Below, piece by piece: positions 60,381-64,000 of a stretch of DNA of 64,000 bases. A program made the position numbers and the translations under genes. The notes under the pieces were generated by a model, which made no database searches, was not told where the DNA came from, and worked only from the letters and a program-made list of their open reading frames with translations. The DNA lies in contig CAYVAT010000001.1 in assembly GCA_964449165.1 (NCBI GenBank), forward strand, positions 1 through 64,000, in the 5' to 3' direction. Origin of the DNA: CAYSCW01 sp964449165. GTDB lineage: Bacteria > Acidobacteriota > Aminicenantia > Aminicenantales > Aminicenantaceae. Positions within the stretch are counted from its first letter, which is position 1. Every line of letters begins with the position of its first letter.

Positions 60381-61157
60381 ATGAATTATTTTGTGGGAGT
60401 GGATGTCGGAGCTTCTACTACAAAGGCGGTCATCCTCGATGAAAATAAAGATATCCTTGGCTATGCGGTCAGGCATTCGGGTGCTGATTTTAAAGCCTCG
60501 GCTGAGCGGGTTTTCGGAGAATCAAAAAAGAAGGCTCAAAGGCGAATCGCTGACAGTCAAGCTGTCGTAGCTACAGGTTATGGAAGACGGAATGTTTCCT
60601 TTGCTCACAAGGTAAAGACAGAAATTAGCTGTCATGCCAAGGGAAGCTATCTCCATTTTCCCCATGCCCATACCTTGATCGATATTGGAGGACAGGACAG
60701 CAAGATCATCAGGGTTGATGATTCGGGGAAAAGGACGGGTTTCAAGATGAATCGTAAATGTGCGGCAGGCACAGGGGCATTCCTTGAGGAGATCGCCAAC
60801 CGACTGCGCATCAAGATCGATAGACTCAACGGGTTGGCAGAAAGATCGAAAAGAAATATCGAGATCGGAAGCTACTGCACAGTTTTTACAGCTACAGAAA
60901 TACTGACCAAAATCAGAGAAGGGGTGGAGGTGCCAGATTTGGTGAGAGGCATTTTTGGCTCTGTGATTAAGAGAGCCATGGAGATGGATCCTTTGGAAGG
61001 AAATATCGTGATGACTGGGGGAGTGGTGGCTTATAATCCCTTTTTGGTCAAAATGTTCGAAGAGAAAATCGAGAGAGAGATTTTTGTACCTCCTCTTCCT
61101 CAGTTGACAGGCGCCTTGGGAGCGGCCTTGTATGCCATGGAAATAAAGGAGGGTTAA
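60381..61157 (+). CDS. BadF/BcrA/HgdC-type activator ATPase ([4Fe-4S], archerase)
   Basis: 258 residues. GVDVGASTTKAVILD and LIDIGGQDSKII are the ASKHA nucleotide-binding motifs. Cys127 (NRKCAAGTGAFLE) and Cys166 (IGSYCTVF) are the two residues that hold a [4Fe-4S] cluster between the monomers of the dimer. The protein uses ATP to push electrons at low potential into the partner encoded 17 bp upstream. Size matches HgdC. The next gene starts directly after its stop codon. Confidence 0.93.
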   Translation: MNYFVGVDVGASTTKAVILDENKDILGYAVRHSGADFKASAERVFGESKKKAQRRIADSQAVVATGYGRRNVSFAHKVKTEISCHAKGSYLHFPHAHTLIDIGGQDSKIIRVDDSGKRTGFKMNRKCAAGTGAFLEEIANRLRIKIDRLNGLAERSKRNIEIGSYCTVFTATEILTKIREGVEVPDLVRGIFGSVIKRAMEMDPLEGNIVMTGGVVAYNPFLVKMFEEKIEREIFVPPLPQLTGALGAALYAMEIKEG

Positions 61158-63245
61158 ATGCTTGATTCTTTATTTAAACCAAAATCGGTGGCTATCATCG
61201 GTGCCTCGAATAATCCCTTAAGCATCGGTCATATCGTTATCACCAATCTGCTTAATCATGGTTTCAAGGGGCCTATCTATCCTATCAATCCCAAATCCAA
61301 ATATATCAAGAGTTTCAGAGCTTTCCCCTCTGTAACAGAAGTTCCTGATGATGTTGACTTGGTGAACATATCCATAAAAAACACTTTAGTTCCTCAGGTC
61401 ATCGAAGAATGCGGGAAGAAAGGAGTGAAGTTTGCCATCGTCCATACGGCTGGCTTCAAGGAGGTGGGAAAGGAAGGCCTGGAGCTGGAGAACCAGATTG
61501 TGGATATAGCTCATAAATATGGAATGCGAATCTACGGTCCCAATTCTCAAGGAATTCAGAATTCTGATCCTGATGTCTCCGTTTATGCCAATTTCACCTT
61601 TGTTCCTATGTTCCCCGGTAATATCTCCATAGTCGCTCAGAGTGGAGGAGTAGGGGAAACTCTTAAGCTTCATCTCTACAAAGTAGGTATGGGAATCAGG
61701 ATGTACTCCAGCTTCGGAAATGAGGCGGATGTGAGCATGAATGAGATCATCGATTATTACGGCCAGGACGAGGGATCAAGAGTCATCATGGTTCACATCG
61801 AGACTTTGAAAGATCCGGCTGGTTTTCTTGAAGTTGCCAGCCGAATCACACCTAAGAAGCCGATTTTGGCCTTGAAATCAGGAAAGACATCCGAAGGGGC
61901 GGTGGCTGTTGCCTCCCACACCGGTTCCTTGCTCGAACAAGACACGCTCACTGATGTCATCTTCCAAAAGAGCGGTGTCCTCAGATTCCACTCCCAGGAG
62001 GAGATGGTGGAGGCAGCGATAGGTTTTTCCACACAGCCTGTGCCTAAAGGAGATCGCGTGGTTATCGTCACCAATACAGGGGGACCTGCCATAATCTCTG
62101 TGGATGAGGCTATCTCTGCAGGCCTCAAATTGGCGGAATTAAGCCCTGAGACCAAAGAAGCCTTGGGTAAACTCCTCTTTACAGAAGCTATAGTATCCAA
62201 TCCTGTGGATGTGGTCGCCACAGCAGGCCCTGAACAGTATGGAGGTACGGTGGAGACTCTACTTAAAGATCCCCATATCGACTCACTTCTGCTCAACTTT
62301 GTCACTCCTCCCTTTGTCGACTGCGAAGGTGTGGCACGCAAACTGTCTGAAATCGGAAAAATTGCTGAGAAGCCGATGGTCTGTGTGGTGATGACCATCG
62401 AGAAATGGGCCGAAGTGGTTCGTCTCATAAGAGAAAGCGGCATTCCTGTTTATGATTTTCCTGAAACCGCCTCAAAAGTTCTTTCTTCGATGACTCGATA
62501 CAGCCAAGTAATCCAGAAAGAGGCTCCCTTCTATAAGAAGTATGATGTTGACAGAGAGAAAACCGAATCAGTCATAAGCCGACACAGAGGCCAGGAAAAA
62601 TTCATCCCTCAGGCTGATGTCTTTGAGATTCTCCGCAGTTACGGCATTCCCACTGTAATAACAGCAAGAGTCCGGAAGAAAGATGAGCTGGAAGAGGCTG
62701 CAGCAAAAGTTGGCTACCCGCTGGTCCTGAAGGTGGATTCAGAAGAAATTGTTCATAAGACAGAAGTTGGGGGAGTTGAGCTCGATCTCAAGGAAAGAGA
62801 GGCCCTTGATACAGCCTTTGAAGCAATGTCCAGGAAATTTGTAAAAGAAAAGCCCGGGTTCATTCTCCAGGAGTATCTCAAAGACGGAAAGGAAGTGATC
62901 ATGGGTGCCAAGGCCAATGAGGGGCTTCAACCGACCATCATGTTTGGTTTAGGAGGTATCTTTGTGGAGACCTTGAAGGATGTTGTGTTCAGGTTGGCCC
63001 CACTCTCTGAAGATGATGCTTGGGAGATGGTCCGCTCCATCAAAGCTTATCCGCTTTTGGAAGGAACTAGAGGAGAGAAAGGAGTCGACTTGGAGAAGCT
63101 GGTTGAAATCATGATTCGTTTTTCTCAACTGGTTTCAGATTTTCCGGAGATCGGGGAGATAGATCTTAATCCTGTGTTTGCTTTTGAGCCAGGAAAGGGT
63201 GCTTTGGTTGTGGATGCCCGCTTAAGGGTGATTAAAGAGCAATAA
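61158..63245 (+). CDS. ADP-forming acyl-CoA synthetase (fused alpha-beta)
   Basis: 695 residues. CoA-binding domain at the N-terminus (KPKSVAIIGASNNPLSIGHIV ... GPIYPINPK), succinyl-CoA-ligase-like middle (GPNSQGIQN, IVAQSGGVGETL, ASHTGSLLEQ with a His likely phosphorylated), and C-terminal ATP-grasp (PLVLKVDSEEIVHKTEVGGVELDL ... PGFILQEYLKDGKEVIMGAK ... IGEIDLNPVFAF). The enzyme converts acyl-CoA, ADP and phosphate to the acid and ATP, the common ATP-yielding step in fermenting archaea and some bacteria. GGAGGGTTAA spans the previous stop; start codons are adjacent, so the three-gene run is one operon. Confidence 0.92.
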   Translation: MLDSLFKPKSVAIIGASNNPLSIGHIVITNLLNHGFKGPIYPINPKSKYIKSFRAFPSVTEVPDDVDLVNISIKNTLVPQVIEECGKKGVKFAIVHTAGFKEVGKEGLELENQIVDIAHKYGMRIYGPNSQGIQNSDPDVSVYANFTFVPMFPGNISIVAQSGGVGETLKLHLYKVGMGIRMYSSFGNEADVSMNEIIDYYGQDEGSRVIMVHIETLKDPAGFLEVASRITPKKPILALKSGKTSEGAVAVASHTGSLLEQDTLTDVIFQKSGVLRFHSQEEMVEAAIGFSTQPVPKGDRVVIVTNTGGPAIISVDEAISAGLKLAELSPETKEALGKLLFTEAIVSNPVDVVATAGPEQYGGTVETLLKDPHIDSLLLNFVTPPFVDCEGVARKLSEIGKIAEKPMVCVVMTIEKWAEVVRLIRESGIPVYDFPETASKVLSSMTRYSQVIQKEAPFYKKYDVDREKTESVISRHRGQEKFIPQADVFEILRSYGIPTVITARVRKKDELEEAAAKVGYPLVLKVDSEEIVHKTEVGGVELDLKEREALDTAFEAMSRKFVKEKPGFILQEYLKDGKEVIMGAKANEGLQPTIMFGLGGIFVETLKDVVFRLAPLSEDDAWEMVRSIKAYPLLEGTRGEKGVDLEKLVEIMIRFSQLVSDFPEIGEIDLNPVFAFEPGKGALVVDARLRVIKEQ

Positions 63246-63316
63246 GCCCTATAGGGTCTGTTTGCCGAACAGCCCTATCAGGGAATTGGCAAATCTATGA
63301 GCCATAAGCGATAAGC

Positions 63317-64000
63317 ATGAACTGGATTCCTTTCACCATTGTATGTCTTTATATACTTCTCCTCTATGCTATCACTTGGGCTACCCGACGCCTGAGCCGC
63401 GGAGGGATGGTTGCCTATCTTCTGGCTGGCCGGGGCCTCCCATTCTGGGTGGTCGCTCCACTATTGACAGGTCTGGCTGTAGGAGGAGCTTCCACGGTGG
63501 GAGTAGCAGAGAGCGCCTATAAGGCTGGCCTTTCAGCAGGCTGGTACAATGCGGCCTGGGCTGCAGGAGCAATCCTGGTGGGTCTTATCGCTGCCCGGCG
63601 CTACAGGCAGATGGAAGTGGCCACTCTTCCAGAGCTTTTTGAAAGGCACTACAGCATTCCTGGCCGAATCATAGGAGTGATCGGACAACTGGTCTTGCAG
63701 GTTGTGATCACCTCGCTCCAGTATGTGGCTGGTGGAGCGATACTCTCCTCGTTACTACCCGATGTTTTTAGCTTTAGGACAGGGATGTTTGTCACTGCTG
63801 TGGTCTTTGTGGGGATCACCCTGATTGGAGGCTTTTGGGCGGCCGGCCTGACCAATATCATCAATGTGGTTCTGATCTATATAGGCGTGATTTTGGGAGC
63901 GGTGATAGCTGTTGTGAAGATAGGGGGCTGGGGAGAGTTTGTTGCCAAAATTCCGGCCCAGCATCCTGGCTTTGATTTAGGAGCCATCGGATGGGGGCTT
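63317..64000 (+). CDS. Sodium:solute symporter (SSS family), 3' end beyond window
   Basis: The first 228 residues are visible and the frame is open at the window edge. Helices: IPFTIVCLYILLLYAITW, then the GRGLPFWVVAPLLTGLAVGGASTVGVAESAYKAGLSAGWYN stretch, typical of SSS proteins (AGR...W......TQ.GGGSTVG.AG.AY..G), MEVATLPELFERHYS, and GGFWAAGLTNIINVVLIYIGV. It should import an organic solute with sodium; the substrate could be a carboxylate used by the acyl-CoA genes upstream, but this is only context. No strong ribosome site before the ATG. Confidence 0.85.
   Translation, partial: MNWIPFTIVCLYILLLYAITWATRRLSRGGMVAYLLAGRGLPFWVVAPLLTGLAVGGASTVGVAESAYKAGLSAGWYNAAWAAGAILVGLIAARRYRQMEVATLPELFERHYSIPGRIIGVIGQLVLQVVITSLQYVAGGAILSSLLPDVFSFRTGMFVTAVVFVGITLIGGFWAAGLTNIINVVLIYIGVILGAVIAVVKIGGWGEFVAKIPAQHPGFDLGAIGWGL

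Overview
The window looks like a piece of a draft bacterial genome: two runs of exactly 100 N mark scaffold joins at 2654-2753 and 11223-11322. Gene content resembles Candidatus Aminicenantes (OP8) and related Acidobacteriota-like lineages: six-bladed-propeller lipoproteins, a GWxTD lipoprotein relic, a DUF885 protein, S9 peptidases, HEAT-fused nucleotide-transporter-like proteins, Tat-exported molybdenum hydroxylases and many TTG/GTG starts with AGGAGG-type ribosome sites. This assignment is inference from gene families; no rRNA is present to test it.

Layout. 1-3.0 kb: tRNA-Lys, a Cys-rich small protein, an eroded tandem of propeller lipoprotein genes facing a receiver-like gene that runs into a gap. 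3.0-12.9 kb: housekeeping and cell-envelope genes (MinD-like ATPase with a J-domain-like partner, RNA polymerase omega, CYTH protein, polyprenyl diphosphate synthase, TatD, DUF885, FabH, a DsbD-N-like protein, an SDR epimerase). 12.9-18.8 kb: a serine-palmitoyltransferase-like enzyme divergent from the epimerase (possible sphingolipid synthesis), an S55/SpoIVB-like protein, a secreted propeller protein, and EF-P. 19.2-28.8 kb: a molybdenum-hydroxylase island with maturation genes (NTPase, XdhC, MocA) and two enzyme sets, two subunits of which have Tat signals. 29.1-36.1 kb: acyl-CoA metabolism (SCPx-type thiolase-like protein, thiolase, 3-hydroxyacyl-CoA dehydrogenase, acyl-CoA dehydrogenase, enoyl-CoA hydratase) and an alpha/beta hydrolase.

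36.2-51.1 kb is the most unusual part. It holds an HMG-CoA-reductase-fold protein that appears to have lost all four catalytic residues, then three secreted proteins with FAM20/PI3K-like kinase motifs, a secreted SdiA-regulated-type propeller, and a secreted PPP-family phosphatase whose gene overlaps one of the kinase-like genes. I read this as an undescribed extracytoplasmic phosphorylation locus. It is flanked by partner-switching parts: an RsbW-like HATPase before it, and after it an apparent operon STAS - two NTT-HEAT proteins - FHA/GAF/PP2C phosphatase.

51.3-58.9 kb: a secreted glutamyl-endopeptidase-like S9 peptidase, a chimeric pseudogene containing a 273-bp near-identical copy of an alcohol dehydrogenase fragment, a secreted ankyrin/PD40 protein, a second chimeric gene relic, then a dehydrogenase and a dienoyl-CoA-hydratase-like crotonase resembling benzoyl-CoA-pathway Had/BamQ and Dch/BamR. 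59-64 kb: a single HgdB/BcrB-like subunit, its BadF-type ATPase, a fused ADP-forming acyl-CoA synthetase and the start of a sodium:solute symporter. Together these suggest an anaerobic, fermentative organism that gains ATP from acyl-CoA thioesters.

Two families of intergenic repeats are visible: a GGGACA...TGTCCC hairpin (two sites) and a terminal-inverted-repeat element (about five sites). No CRISPR array, prophage or transposase gene was seen.
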